A stretch of 64,000 nt of DNA. It comes from Plecoglossus altivelis. Taxonomy: Eukaryota; Chordata; Actinopteri; Osmeriformes; Plecoglossidae. Below the pieces are notes generated by a model, which was given only the letters and a program-made list of their open reading frames with translations, was not told the DNA's origin and searched no databases. Where the stretch lies: contig BROE01000023.1 in NCBI GenBank assembly GCA_036571765.1, positions 6,435,598-6,499,597 on the forward strand, in the 5' to 3' direction. This document shows, one piece after another, positions 13,241 to 25,729 of this stretch; position 1 is the first letter of the stretch; each line of letters starts with the position of its first letter. Both the position numbers and the translations under genes were made by a program.

Positions 13241-13454
13241 CCTTCCTGGCCAAATCTGTCGTCCTTCTGAGCTGGAGCATTTCACAGTCTAGCTGATTTA
13301 CTGACCAGACAAGCGAATGTTTTTATTTTGTTGTGACAGGATGGGCTAAATAAACAGTCTATTAACATCCCTGCTTCTGCTTCCCTCACTCCCTCACCCC
13401 CTCCTTCTTCCTCCATCCCCCTCCTCCTCCTCCTCCACCCCCCTCCCCCCGCAG

Positions 13455-14170
13455 GGTTCCTGAGCACAGGGGACCAGTCAGCGAAGGGAAACTACGGCCT
13501 GCTGGACCAGATCCAGGCACTGCGCTGGCTCAACGAGAACATTGGCCACTTCGGCGGCGATCCTGAGCGCATCACCATCTTCGGGTCGGGCGCCGGGGCT
13601 TCCTGCGTCAACCTGCTCATTCTCTCCCACCACTCGGAGGGTAAGAAAACACACCCATCCACATACACACAGGGCCGTCAATCTGAGGATATCGTATCTT
13701 ATATCGTATCGTATATCGTATATCGTATCGTATATCGCATCGCATCGTATATCGTATCGTATATCGTATCGTATATCGCATCGTATATCGTATCGTATAT
13801 CGTATCGTATATCGTACCACACCCAAACCTGCCACACATACACAAATGTGCTCAGTGCCAGGGAGAGAGGTCAACAGAGTTAAGGAGACCAAGCTCCACA
13901 TAGCGTTGTATGTAGTTACATGACCTGCAGCAGTACCAGGCCTCAACACACAGGCCTGCTTTGATCATGGTTACATCGCGGTCTCTTCTGACCTCCTTGT
14001 GTTCCCCGGGGAGAACTGGAAGCAGAGGGCCCAGATAAAAGAGGAGGAGAGAAGAAAGAGATTAGAGAGTGTGTGTTCTGACATCTGCCCAAGTGTTTCC
14101 CTCATCACTGCTGTGTGTGTGCGTGTGGTGTGTGTGTGTGTGGTGTGTGTGTGTGGTGTGTGTGTGTGTG

Positions 14171-14206
<36 letters not shown>

Positions 14207-14270
14207 GTCACTGTCTGTCTGTACATCAAGCAGACTGTCTTTTTAACAACCCTGTGTGTGTTTGCCTGTG

Positions 14271-14301
<31 letters not shown>

Positions 14302-15096
14302 TTGTGTGTTTGTGTGTGCGCATGAATGAAGTACCTCCTCAATGTATTTATAAACCTAGCGTGCGTATTTCTTTTGGAAAATGTGTCTGTGCAGATGAAC
14401 GTTCACTTACAAGCATGTAAAATCTCACCAAACTGCATTCGACACACCTGTGCAGTTTGAGTTCCAGTGTGGCTGCATTCACCCCCTGCATCCAATTACT
14501 ATCACCTGTCACCCTGTCTCTGTTCACACTCCTTTATGCCATCTGTCTCTCCGCTGTCGTTTACCTGCCTCCGTCTACCCCATCATCATCATCCTCGTCA
14601 TCGTCACCTAACACCAACCCCCCACCCCCCAGACTCCAACTGTCACTCAGTGCCCCTGGGGCGCCAGGTAAGAAATAAAACATCCCCCTTCTCGAGGGAC
14701 ACCAATCACATCCCAGTCACCCAAGTCCACAAATCAACTATGACATCACAGCCATACTGTATGTTAGCGTGGGGGAGGTGTATGTGTGTGTGGGTGGGCT
14801 GGGGGGGGGGTGATAGATGTAGGGAGAAGGGAGTGAGAGGTTTATGGAGCATGGTGAGGAGAGGGGGAGGGAGGGGGGGAGAGGGGGACAGAACAGTAAG
14901 GCAGAACAAGACTTCAAGGGGGAGTAGATACAGAGAGAGAGAGAGCAGCCAATGAGATGATTGTTTTACTTTCTTTCTTCCTTTCTCTCTCCCTCTATCT
15001 CTCTCTCTCTCTCTCCCTCTCTCTCCAGTTATTGATGTTCCTGGGAAAGGAAAGAGACTCTGCGTCACTGCTTAAATATTAACCAGCCTATCTGCA

Positions 15097-15170
<74 letters not shown>

Positions 15171-17688
15171 TGGGGAGAAGGAGAGAGAAAGAAATGAAAG
15201 GACTACAGACAGACAGAGAGAGAGAGCGAGTGTGGGGGAGGTGAGGAAGGACAGAGATGGAGGCGAAAGAGAAATAAAAAGGAAGGTAGAGGGGAGAGGG
15301 CGGGAGAGAGAGAAACAGAGACGGCAAGAGGAGAATAATGGGTCTTTAACAACCCCCACTAGCTATTCCCAAGGCATTGTACATCATTTCACATCCTTGG
15401 TCCTGGACTGCCGGTGCTTGAAACACTTGTCATTATTTGTCCAGAGTTCTATGTTGAAACAACCATACAGAGAGTCTCTAGGCAGCCACGCCTCTTTATA
15501 TAACCACACCCCCTCCCCTTAGAGCTCCTCTAGAAGACAGTGTGACCTCAAAAGGCCCGTCCTCATATTCTTCCTCCCTTTTTTTCCTTTCTTTTTCTTT
15601 CCTTCACTCGCCTTCCCGCTCCTCCTTTTCTAAAGCACCTCCATCCCCCCTCTCTCCCCCAGGGCTCTTCCAGCGGGCCATAGCCCAAAGCGGCTCCGCC
15701 ATCTCCAGCTGGTCCGTCAACTATGAGCCCCTGAAGTACACCAAGATCCTGGCCCGCAAGGTGGGCTGCACCTACAGCGAGACGGCCGACCTAGTGGACT
15801 GCCTGAGGAGGAAGAACTTCCGCGAGCTGGTGGACCAGGACATTCAGCCGGCCCGCTACCACATCGCCTTCGGGCCCGTGGTGGACGGGGACGTGGTGCC
15901 GGACGACCCGGAGATCCTCATGCAGCAGGTGTGTATGTGTGTGGAGGAGGAGGGAGTGAGAAGAGAAAGATATATCCATTCATGCATCGTTGCTTCCATC
16001 CGTCGGTGACGTACAATGCGCACTTCCTTGCTTGTCCACCAGGGGGAGTTCCTGAACTATGACATCCTGATAGGGGTGAACCAGGGAGAGGGCCTGAAGT
16101 TTGTGGACGACAGCGAGGACAACGACGGCATCTCAGCCGCAGCTTTCGACTACACCATCTCCAACTTTGTAGATAACCTGTACGGCTACCCTGAGGGTGA
16201 GTCCCAAGGTGCAGAGAAGCAGATATCTGACCCATAAACACTCTCTCACTCTCCTTCTCTCTTGTCTCTCTCTATCTCTAGTTCACACACACACACACAC
16301 ACACGCACACACACACACTGTTACTAACCCCGCCCCCTCCTCCAGGTAAGGACATCCTGAGAGAGACCATCAAGTTCATGTACACGGACTGGGCGGACCG
16401 CGACAACGGGGACATGCGGCGGAAGACGCTGCTGGCGCTCTTCACCGACCACCAGTGGGTGGCGCCGGCGGTGGCCACGGCAAAGTTGCACGCCGAGTTC
16501 CAGTCGCCCGTCTACTTCTACACCTTCTACCATCACTGCCAGACGGAGACGCGACCCGAGTGGGCGGACGCGGCGCACGGGGACGAGATCCCCTACGTGT
16601 TCGGCGTGCCCATGATCGGAGCCACCGACCTGTTCCCCTGCAACTTCTCCAAGAACGACGTGATGCTCAGCGCCGTGGTCATGACCTACTGGACCAACTT
16701 TGCCAAGACAGGGTAGGTTTGGTTGGGGAGGGTCAAGGTGGGTCCTGGCTGACTTGAATGGTGGGAGGATTTGCTGTTTGAATGTCGAGTCTCACTCATT
16801 TTACCCTCTCTCTCTTTCTCTGTTTCCTTCCCTCTCTTCCTTCACCTCTCTAGGGATCCCAACCTGCCAGTCCCCCAGGACACTAAGTTCATCCACACCA
16901 AGCCCAACCGCTTCGAGGAGGTCATCTGGACCAAGTTCAACTCCAAGGACAAGCAGTACCTCCACATCGGCCTGAAGCCTCGGGTCAAGGACAACTACCG
17001 GGCCAACAAGGTGGCCTTCTGGCTGGAGCTGGTCCCTCACCTCCACAGCCTCCACGACGACTTCATCAGCTCCACCACCACCCGCCTGCCCCCGGGTTCT
17101 GGCCAGGGCCCCGCTCACGGCACTGCCCGCCCCGGCCCTCGCCCCACCCGCCGGCCCTACCCCACCTACCCTTCCGACCCGGATCCCGAGGGCTCCGAAG
17201 GCCCGTTGAGCCCCTTGTTCCCAGGCGACATGCGTGACTACTCCACGGAGCTGAGCGTGACGGTGGCGGTGGGGGCATCGCTGCTCTTCCTCAACATCCT
17301 GGCGTTCGCCGCCCTCTACTATAAGCGGGACAAGCGCCACGAGATCCGCCGCCACCGGCTGTCGCCGCAGCGGGGCGGGCCGGCCAACGACCTGGCGCAC
17401 AGCCAGGAGGAGGAGATCATGTCGTTGCAGATGAAGCACTCGGAGCACGATGCCCACCATGACATGGAGCCTCTCCGCCCCCACGATATCCTGCGGCCCG
17501 CCTGCCCGCCCGACTACACGCTAGCGCTGCGCCGGGCGCCGGATGACGTGCCTCTCATGACGCCCAACACCATCACCATGATCCCCAGCACCATCACCGG
17601 CATGCAGCCACTGCAGGCCTTCAACACCTACCCCTCCACCGGCCACAACAACACCCTGCCACACCCCCACTCCACCACCCGCGTATAG
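13455..17688 (+). CDS. nlgn2: Neuroligin-2, last five coding exons (5' part outside window)
   Basis: A postsynaptic type-I membrane adhesion protein that binds presynaptic neurexins and organises inhibitory synapses. Exons read at 13455-13640, 15663-15928, 16043-16196, 16346-16712 and 16854-17688. All have AG/GT borders and matching phases, giving about 602 residues. The esterase-like domain begins in mid-domain (FLSTGDQ). The nucleophile elbow reads FGSGAGAS, with Gly where cholinesterases have the catalytic Ser, as expected of a non-catalytic neuroligin. A Pro-rich stalk precedes a transmembrane helix (TVAVGASLLFLNILAFAALYY). The tail carries PPDYTLALRRAPDDVPLM, the NLGN2-type gephyrin-binding region, and ends NNTLPHPHSTTRV, whose TTRV is a PDZ ligand. 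Tail wording fits NLGN2 better than NLGN1 or NLGN3. Whether it is the fish a or b copy cannot be told. Confidence 0.96.
13687..13816. repeat. nlgn2: ATCGTATCGTAT minisatellite just after an nlgn2 donor
   Basis: A 5- and 7-base alternation of TCGTA and TATCGTA, with some CATCG variants, begins about 45 bases after the donor at 13641. It is CpG-dense, unlike the other simple repeats in the window. Confidence 0.93.
14115..14330. repeat. nlgn2: (GT)n microsatellites in nlgn2 intron
   Basis: Two GT-rich runs (about 14115-14202 and 14248-14322) are separated by about 45 bases of unique sequence. Confidence 0.93.
15097..15235. repeat. nlgn2: (GA)n microsatellite in nlgn2 intron
   Basis: A GA run with two GAGCGAGAG interruptions, then a CAGACAGAGAGAG segment. 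It lies between the exons ending at 13640 and starting at 15663. Confidence 0.94.
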
Positions 17689-18760
17689 TAGACAGGAGAG
17701 GGCGGCAGAGCGCCACTTGGTGGACCACCGCAAACCTCTACAGGACCTGGATCTCTCCCACACACACACATACACACACGCGCGCGCTCACTCTCCGGCT
17801 CCTCCCTCCAGAACGTCGGCTGCGGTTACCTGGCTTTGTGTCCCATGTCTAACAGCACCCTCTGCTGGGGGCATGCGGAGGTGCAGCTAAACTGCGAGAG
17901 CAACGGAGGAGTCGAGTTTGTGAGGGGGTGGACGTTCGAATACACTTTTTTTTTTCTCTTCTTGTTTTTCGTCTTATTTTTAAGAGGGTCTCCCATTCTT
18001 CACACCACAGCCACACCAGAGAACAGTCCTTTTAGCCGTTGTAGGTTCATGTTTGTCATTCTTCTCCTCCCTCTCTCTAGGCCTTTGTGTGCTTTGAGGA
18101 GGGCAGGGAGGTGAAATGAAGGAGGGTGTTTTGTTGCTATACAGCGACAAGGACTATCTCCTCATCCCTTCTATGTCTTTCTCCCCTACATGTGGTTTTC
18201 CTTCATTTTCCCTCTCCGAGCCCTGAAGACCCTCTTGGAATGTCGCCAACGTTTGGATCCTGCTGGTTGTTATGGTTTCGTAAACCAGTAAACACAATAC
18301 GATACATTAACACTGATGTTCCGATCAACTCTCGTTCCACCAGCATTCATGGTGCCAAGTCTGTACTCCTGAGGGTTTCCCCATTGACAGGAACATTCTA
18401 GAACCAAGTCTTCTATACAGACCGCGGTTCTTGAGGGTACCGTGCTGAGCAACATGCACTGTACGCTGGGTGTCGACGGAAAGCACCGGACAGACCTTTT
18501 CTCTCGTATTATTATTATTATTTTTTGGTCTTTTTTTTCCGAAACGTACAGTCGTTGCTTACGATTCTTTTCTTCCTTTTTTTGTGGAAAGATTTCTAAA
18601 TATATAGATATAGAATTATATATATAGTTATATATACATGTGTACAAAGAAGAAAGTATATAACATGGTTTTCTCATTGGAGGATCTATGCATGACTTAT
18701 TTTTCAAGATGACGATGATGATGAAGATAAGGATGATGATGATGATGAAGAGGTGGGCGA
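17689..18760 (+). other. nlgn2: nlgn2 3' untranslated region (extent inferred)
   Basis: After the stop there is no further coding frame. The sequence is moderately T-rich with a long T tract near 17945, AT-rich stretches near 18600-18640 and a GAT/GATGAT run near 18705-18750. The 3' end of the transcript cannot be fixed from sequence. Confidence 0.5.
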
Positions 18761-18902
18761 GAAGGATACCAGATAGTCAGTGTTCCCTTGTTCCCAGGCT
18801 TCTTGGTCAGAGTGTGCAGTTTCTGGTCAAATATGCCTCCCCACCCTGCTCTGTTTATGTGCCATCACCACAGAGAAGCTCTGAGGTACCTAGCGACCCT
18901 CT

Positions 18903-19085
18903 TCACAGACCTCTCCCTTTACACAGACCCCTCCCCCTACACAGACCCCTCCCTCTACACAGACCCCTCCCTCTACACAGACCCCTCCCTCTACACAGAC
19001 CCCTCCCTCTACACAGACCCCTCCCTCTACACAGACTCCTCCCTCTACACAGACCTCTCCCTCTACACAGACCCCTCCCTCTTCC
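18903..19085. repeat. 18-bp minisatellite (CCCTCCCTCTACACAGAC)
   Basis: Ten nearly identical copies of an 18-base unit, changed only by single substitutions (CCCTAC, CTCC, TTTAC). The unit is a multiple of three, so open frames run through it on both strands, but nothing suggests real coding. Confidence 0.96.
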
Positions 19086-19179
19086 TCAACACCCCAAAAG
19101 ATGACATACACAGTACAAAAATAACAAGGTAGGAAACATCTCTCGCACTGGTTACTACTTCTCAGTCTATGAAGGAGTA

Positions 19180-19300
19180 GGAAAACGACCCCACCTCCTC
19201 CCAGGCCCACCTCCCTAGTGGATCTCGACCTGCGTAGGTCTTCACTCCTGCCTCCTTCTCCACCTCCTCCCAGGCCCACCTCCCTAGTGGAGCTCCACCT
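19180..19300. repeat. Two-copy repeat of CCTCCTCCCAGGCCCACCTCCCTAGTGG
   Basis: About 60-70 bases containing this phrase occur twice, at about 19193 and 19261, with GATCTCGACCTGC against AGCTCCACCTGC differences. Confidence 0.8.
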
Positions 19301-19671
19301 GCATAGTTCTTCACTACTGCCTCCTTTCCTCCCTTGTCTTCAAGTGGTGTGTTCTCCTGCCTGATACCAAGTCCTCATCTTCAATGTCGCCAGTCTACCA
19401 CACCTTGGCTTCATCACTTCAAATGTACGAGAAGGCAGCTCACTCTCTCTCTCTCCTTCTTCCTGTCTGTCCCTCCCTCTTTCATTTCCCCCTCTCGCTC
19501 TCGCACGCTCTTCACTGGCTGTCTGTGTTTCTATTTCCAGCACATACATATTCCGTTTGATGAGCGAGTGTGCGTGCGCGCGCGTGTGCGTACTGCAGCG
19601 TGTCAACGCTGCTTCACAGGGGCATAGGTAGGCCTCATTAAAGAACACAGAGACGTTGCTGTAGTGAGCGT

Positions 19672-19940
19672 GAGCGTGAGTGAGATAGAGGGAGAGAGAT
19701 AGAGGGAGAGAGATAGAGGGAGAGGGAGAGAGATAGAGAGAGAGAGATAGAGGGAGAGAGATAGAGGGAGAGGGAGAGAGATAGAGAGAGAGATAGAGGG
19801 AGAGAGATAGATAGAGGGAGGGAGAGAGAGAGAGAGAGAGATAGAGGGAGAGAGATAGAGGGAGGGAGAGAGAGAGATAGAGGGAGAGAGATAGAGGGAG
19901 AGAGATAGAGGGAGAGAGATAGAGGGAGAGATATAGAGAA
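19672..19940. repeat. (GATAGAGGGAGAGA)n minisatellite
   Basis: A 14-base GATAGAGGGAGAGA unit with length variants, about 270 bases. Apparent proteins in it are repeat translations. Confidence 0.95.
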
Positions 19941-22900
19941 ACAGACAGACATCCCATTTCTGAGGCTAACCCCCATGCCGTCATCATCCCGGACTTCAAA
20001 ATATGAATTTTGTTTGGTTTGTTTCCCCCTAACCCATTTCATACCTTTTGCCCTTTCATTCATCCTTTCCATCCAGCTCTCCAGACTCTGTTTACACAGT
20101 GGGCAGGCAGGGACACGCTAGGCTCCTGTTTGGATCACTGGGCGTCTCATATCTAGACCACCTCCCACCTCCCAGATGTCACAGCTGCACCACACACAGG
20201 TAACACCAAGCACACCTGGCCACGGCTCCACCAGGGTCCCGGGTGGAGGAAGAAGAGGGGGAGGGATGAAGAGGGAGGAAGAGGAATTGACAATCCCTCG
20301 ACCAGGGTACTGTAGTAGCAAGATGATAAACTAGGCCATTTTCCCTTCCTCCCTCTTCTCCATTTTCAGGGAGTGGGGGGGGGGGGGGGGGGGTTGGTAC
20401 GTATGGGAGAGACTTGATTTCTTTTACGTGACGTCAACTGACAGGGGGTCCCGGGTCATTCGCTAATACACCGCTGCAAAACGGCGCCCCTGATCCACGG
20501 CTCATGTCGAAGATGGAAACTTTAGCAAATGTGTCTTGTGTCTGCTTGTGTTATAGCTTTCAATGTTTGATTGGTTTCTAGTTTACTACTGCCTGATATC
20601 ATGGTATAGGAGCCAGAGCTTGAACTGGTACCAGTCTGCCATTTTGTTTTAATAGTATTACAGATAAAACCTAGTGGACTACAAGCTATGTTTTGGGGAG
20701 ACTTTGGACTGAGAGACTCTGGGGACAGCAACAAGGTTGTTGCAGCCTTGAACTCACCGAAAGGTCTGATGGAGAGAGAGAAGGCTGGATGGTCAGAAAG
20801 CGAAATGGACCTGCAACATTTGCCGCCGTCTGGTTCAGGGTTGGCGAGGGGGAAGTGCATCAGGGTGTTTCCTGTCCATGGTCCATGTTCCCCTCAGCCT
20901 CTTGTGAACTGTTTTATACGTACTCTGTTGAGAAGAGGAGGTGGTTGGCAAAGACTAATGACGGTACCACCACAATCCACACCAGATCAGCAACTGGAGA
21001 TGAACAGCAACAGACTTTCCTTTTTCCGTCTTCTTTTCCTTGTCTGTTTTCTAAGCTTCTAACACCAGGGGGCGCCACAGTGGGAGAACTCAGCAGAGAT
21101 ACCCCCCCCCCCCTTGCACCAATGGAAGCACCAGACACCAGAGGTCATGCACAGAGGTCGTGGAGAGACACATGTCTGGCAAAAGAGGGGCATAACTGTA
21201 CATTTTTAAGTGTAACAAACAAACAGACAAAAATATTTGTAAATATTAAGTTTCTTGTTTGTTTTATGAGTGAATGAACGATATTTAGTTTGTGACAATT
21301 ATCAGACAACAGGTGCAAGTTGATGAGGGGCATCCTCTGTAGGTCGTATCTCAACTGACATCAGACAGCTCACTGTTTTCTTTCGTGGACTCATTCTAAG
21401 GGTTTTCCTCCTTCGCTTGCTCCCGGTTCCTTCCGGTTCTGTTAGTTCTGTGGTGTTCTGGCCGTGCACGCATAGACAAGAGTATCGATCGCAGTCGGTG
21501 ATTGTGAACAACATAAAGAGTAACATGTATGTAGCATCGTATTGACTTTTCGTCTGGTCCAATCAAGCACCAAGTAGCAGGGATTCCTCTCCACCCTGTG
21601 CCCCCTGGGAAATGCGGTTTTTTTAAACTCAATTCACAAAGAGGGGTATGCATAGGAAATACCTGGGAAAGTTTTCTACAGTACGTGGTCAGATATCTCC
21701 CCCATGATGCAGGAAACCTTTTCCTTGCGGTGTAGAAACGTATACTTTCACATGGAGACAGTCTGCTGCTAGTGCTTACCTGTGGCTGCAGTCTCACAGA
21801 TGGAGAAAAGAGGGCTTTTACAACCTAAGATGCCTCGTATCCACATAGGAGATCACACAGACGGCTCCAATGTCCCATCCGGTACACTGTGTTACAATGT
21901 GTGTGTGCCCATTCACAGTAGGGGAGGCGCCTCTGGATGAGAGAGGGTATGTACGTGTGTTTTGTATGTGTAAATGTGCACGTGTGTGTGAGTGTGTGCG
22001 AGTGTGTATACGTGTGTGTGAGTGTGTGAGAGAGTGAGGTAGAAACACAGAACATTCTAGATGATTAATTACAGTATATATAGTCCACTTTCTTAGAATC
22101 TTCATTCTTTGGCAAAGATTTAGTAGTATTCTTAAATTACTTTAACAACTTTTTAAAAAAAAACCTTTGACCTGACCAAATAAAATCCATATTGGATTTT
22201 AATGTGCTATTGCTCATATTCATAACTAGAAGAAATTTGTTTCAGCGTGGTGCAATAACCACATTTTATTTGTACTTTTAACAGATACAAACCGTGTTTT
22301 CTCATTACAGAATTTCATATGCAGATCTACCATTTTCTGTGCAGCAGGACAGGTCATAGACAAGGTAACAAAAGTGCAGGATCAAAGCAGCTGAACTTCC
22401 TGTATGGTCTGATCACACCTCTGGAGTGGTTGGCCAAAACTATCAGGCACAGAGCAAATGAGCCAGTTATACTGAAGCACATGTCTTCATAAAAAGTGAA
22501 CATACTGTCATTATTATTATTATTACTGTCCTGCAGCCCTGGGATAGGCTACACACTCTAAACTAGACGTCTGTTTTGTCTGCAGAAGAAATTTGCACCT
22601 GTTGTCTTATTTTTACTTTCTTTGCTGAATTCAGAAACCCGAGACCGGAGATGAAGAACAATGTTAATAATGGAGTTTAAAAAAATACGATTATTATGAA
22701 GAAAAAAAAAAGTTGAAGATAAACTTATATAAATAAGGTGATGATATTTCTGTTTACTTTAGAAGTTATTACACACTGTATGCTGTGATTCTGATCCAGA
22801 GATCATTAAAGACAGTCTTCATAGCCAGGTGGGTGACTTTGACGTTTTATTCATTTTTGCAACACTTGGTATGGACGTTTTTCACGTCAAAATCTCTTCT

Positions 22901-23162
22901 GAATATAACAATTTATTAGAAATACACATTAGAATCATCCAGACGAAAGTTCCATTTGATGTTTTTCTTATATGGTATAATCCATCATCTAGTTGGCTGA
23001 ATACAAATCAGACAACCAATTGTGGCTGAAAAGACAACATTTTAATATGACATCACAGGTATCAATGTTGAGGCCACTTTCTTTGAAGGTAAAAATACAG
23101 GTAAAACTACTACTAATAAATTGAGACTCACTCGCTGAGGCAGGTTGAGGCATGAGGCATGT
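19941..23162. other. No recognised gene
   Basis: This stretch holds a poly-G run of about 22 bases near 20371-20394, a GT-rich patch at about 21958-22035 and AT-rich sequence from 22040. Frames of up to about 190 codons exist at 20690-21277, but none resembles a known domain and none is flanked by convincing splice sites. It may include distal nlgn2 3' UTR. Confidence 0.5.
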
Positions 23163-25640
23163 TTACTTCATGTTAATGGACTCCTTCAGGCTATTTTCTG
23201 CCTGTTCCGTGGTGATTTCTTTCCAAACTGGGGTGATATCTGTCGGTAAAGCACCGTACTCTTTGGCAAACTTCTTGTTGAAATGAGCCGTCACATATTT
23301 CCAGTAATCCGAGGCTTGGATGCTTGGATCTGCAGGAATGTGCCAATTAGGGGAAAATCTCTGTACGTTTTGTAAGGGGGATACAGTCCATTTGCACATT
23401 TAAATTGTCTGTTGCTGAACACAAGAGAGGTGCATATATCAGACACTCATTTCTTTAAGTTAACCCACCTGTACTGACCAAACCCTTCAGGTCTGTGAAT
23501 TGAAGCACAGTGGTCTGTATAGGATTATTCACCTGCCTCATGTGGTGCTTTACAAAATGAACATTGTTCACCACATCCAAACACTCTGGTAAACGACTCA
23601 TTCTGCGGCTTAATCCGTTGTTTTATCCGTTTCTTCTTAAAGAAACTCAATGTTCTTTTGATATGTTTCGCTCAGTTTTCCCCATTTCGCTAACAGATGT
23701 TGTCAGCCAATCAATAAACAGCTGGTGGTTTGCATCCTTGAGGACCATAAAGGCACTTCGAGAGAATCTTTGGGAATAACCAAAGTGTTTTGAAGCTCCT
23801 TGTAGATCGACTGAACACATTTCCTCTTGTTGTTTTCGTTTGTTTGAGTCTTTGTGATGGCCTCTGTTATTTTCTTGACGTTTGCGTTCGCACGCCGCTC
23901 TTCCAATTCACACCTTTTAGACCCATTTGAAAAACGCTCCTTGATTTGATCAAGTATCCACTTCTTCACAAAGCATTCATAGGTGGAAACGTGGCTGACA
24001 TAGTTCTCAAATACGGATTTGGACAGCAAATCTTTCAAGATTGAATACTGAAAAAAGGAAACTAGTGCTGAATTTCACATTTGAGCAAAGTGCCTGAAGC
24101 ACTTTTTCACCAATGTTTTTTTAATTGAATTTCTTGGAGGAGAAGGATCACTCATATATGGTTGAATTCCACATGTTGTCTAAAATCCTTGTCAAGCTCT
24201 TCATCTTTCTTGTTTTGCTTACCTCCTTTACATTCTCTAATCAGAGCGCAGAACACTTTCTTATCAAGTTTGGCCGTGCGGTTCTTCTTGATTGCTTCTA
24301 GATTGCCCATTTCCTGTCGTATTTCGACAGCTGCTTCAAGTTGATGAACTGCAGAGTTATTCATTTCTCTTCGTAGACTCTGCGTTGCTTGAGAAGTCCG
24401 CTCTGTACGCAGTCCGCTAGATAAGCATGGCTTTCTGTTAGCAAATAGTACTTGGTCACACGTAACCCGTGTCTTCATGTGCTTTTTGAATGACCTTTCC
24501 CATTTATCGAATTCAGCGCACAACCTCATGTATGCGTCAGCCGCAAGGCTGTTTCTGAAGCTAAAGATGAAGTTCTCATACTTCACGGAATCCCACAAGC
24601 TCTTAGTCCACTCCGGAAAGTCCCTTGTGTTATTGATGATTGTGATGTCACTTGGCCCAATCACAAGTGTTGCCAACTCATTGTCATGCTCGTGGCTGTC
24701 ATTTAGCTGCGCAAGCTCTGGTGACTTGAGACCCTCTGTGTCAACGATCACCACAAAACCGCAATTCAGTTGTTTTTTGAAGTCTCCTTAAATATTGATA
24801 AACAGCTTAAAGGCGCCTATTGTGCATCTTCCACCACTGACTGCAAACTGGACCCCAAACATGGTGGTGAGGAGAGTGGATTTCCCTGTACTCTGGACTC
24901 CTAGAACCGTGATCACCCTAATCTTATCCTTTGGCTTCACCATAGCATCAAGTTCATGCCGAACATCACTCACCTATTTCAGTGGTATGTTGAATGCATC
25001 TCCGTCTACCAGTTCCATGGATATTGATCCAGGACTAACTCTGCACATAGCTTGGGAATGCAGAGAAGTTATTGTTGTGATACTTCACCCCCTGGAACTA
25101 AGCGACTTGGACAGGTAGCACCTACCCAGTCTGACGAAAGATACCATTGGAAGTTCGGAAAGCACAATCCTATTTTCCACAAATCCTTTTGGATTATCTA
25201 GAGAATGAGGTCTGTACTTTTTGACAATGTCCCTCAGAGCCCAGAGTATGAATGTGCACTGATCTGTGTCACAGTTTGGAAGCAACAGTGGTACTGAAAA
25301 CGGACACATGGACATTTTCAAGGTCATCTCTTTCTGCAGGAGACCATCAGAGCACAGAAAGAGAGCAGCAACAATATCTAAAGGGTTCATCATGTTGTTC
25401 ACATCCATGGTTGCCAACCAAACTCTCCAAATCAAAGCCGCTAGTGCAGAATAAAGAGTCACAACCTGCCTCGTCTACAGGAGTGACACACTTTCTGCTC
25501 CTTGCTGTCACGTTAACCATCAATAACCTTTGAAGGAAATGCCATGGAAGGTCTGTAAGAGAATGAGCTGGGACACTTGAGATTGTCTCATCCGGTATGT
25601 AGATGGTGTCAATAAGTGCATTCGGAAAACGCTTGTTGGA
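23163..25640 (-). pseudogene. Broken interferon-induced very large GTPase (GVIN-like)
   Basis: Reading the minus strand from high to low coordinates gives ordered pieces of a fish very-large-GTPase protein. About 25640-25085 holds the region before the G domain (MNPLDIVAALFLCSDGLLQ). About 24973-24788 carries the P-loop GVQSTGKSTLL. About 24765-24152 has the G3-like VDTEGLKSPEL and coiled helical sequence. 24038-23703 is a further helical segment and 23399-23163 is a C-terminal piece. The parts fall in different frames with stops between them. The text jumps from the TLVIGPSDITI part of the G domain straight to a far downstream helical part, so several hundred residues are missing. The family is cytosolic, interferon-inducible and single-exon in its large body, usually 1500 or more residues. 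I take this as a decayed paralogue. Confidence 0.85.
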
Positions 25641-25729
25641 AACGTTGCGTTAGGGACCGGGTGAAAACTACACGTACCATTTAGAAAAATCATGACTCTT
25701 ACTATATATTTATGATGATAAAACCTAAA

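Larger units (their letters stand above)
1..13454. other. Non-coding, microsatellite-rich DNA, probably an nlgn2 intron
   Basis: No open frame here carries a recognisable protein domain; the long frames are translations of GT, CA, GA or CT repeats. The first coding exon downstream begins inside the neuroligin esterase-like domain, so the 5' exons of nlgn2 must lie upstream. This stretch is therefore most simply a large nlgn2 intron, though intergenic DNA is not excluded. I looked for the preceding neuroligin exon (the part ending in an NYRLGVLG-like sequence) and did not see it. Less repetitive islands at about 2460-3080, 4700-5100, 7490-8200 and 11100-11340 show nothing I can name. The main repeat blocks are listed separately. 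Confidence 0.6.

Noticed and set aside
14633..14667. A possible micro-exon between two nlgn2 exons (AG acceptor, CCAG/GTAAGAA donor)
   Set aside because: It is 35 bases, so inclusion would shift the nlgn2 frame. NLGN2 is not known to me to use an insert here in this form.
16801..17484. A 227-codon minus-strand frame opposite the last nlgn2 exon
   Set aside because: It is the complement of GC-rich nlgn2 coding sequence; third-position bias makes the antisense frame open.
20693..21277. A 194-codon frame downstream of nlgn2
   Set aside because: No resemblance to a known protein and it ends in AT-rich sequence; a chance frame or part of a long 3' UTR is more likely.
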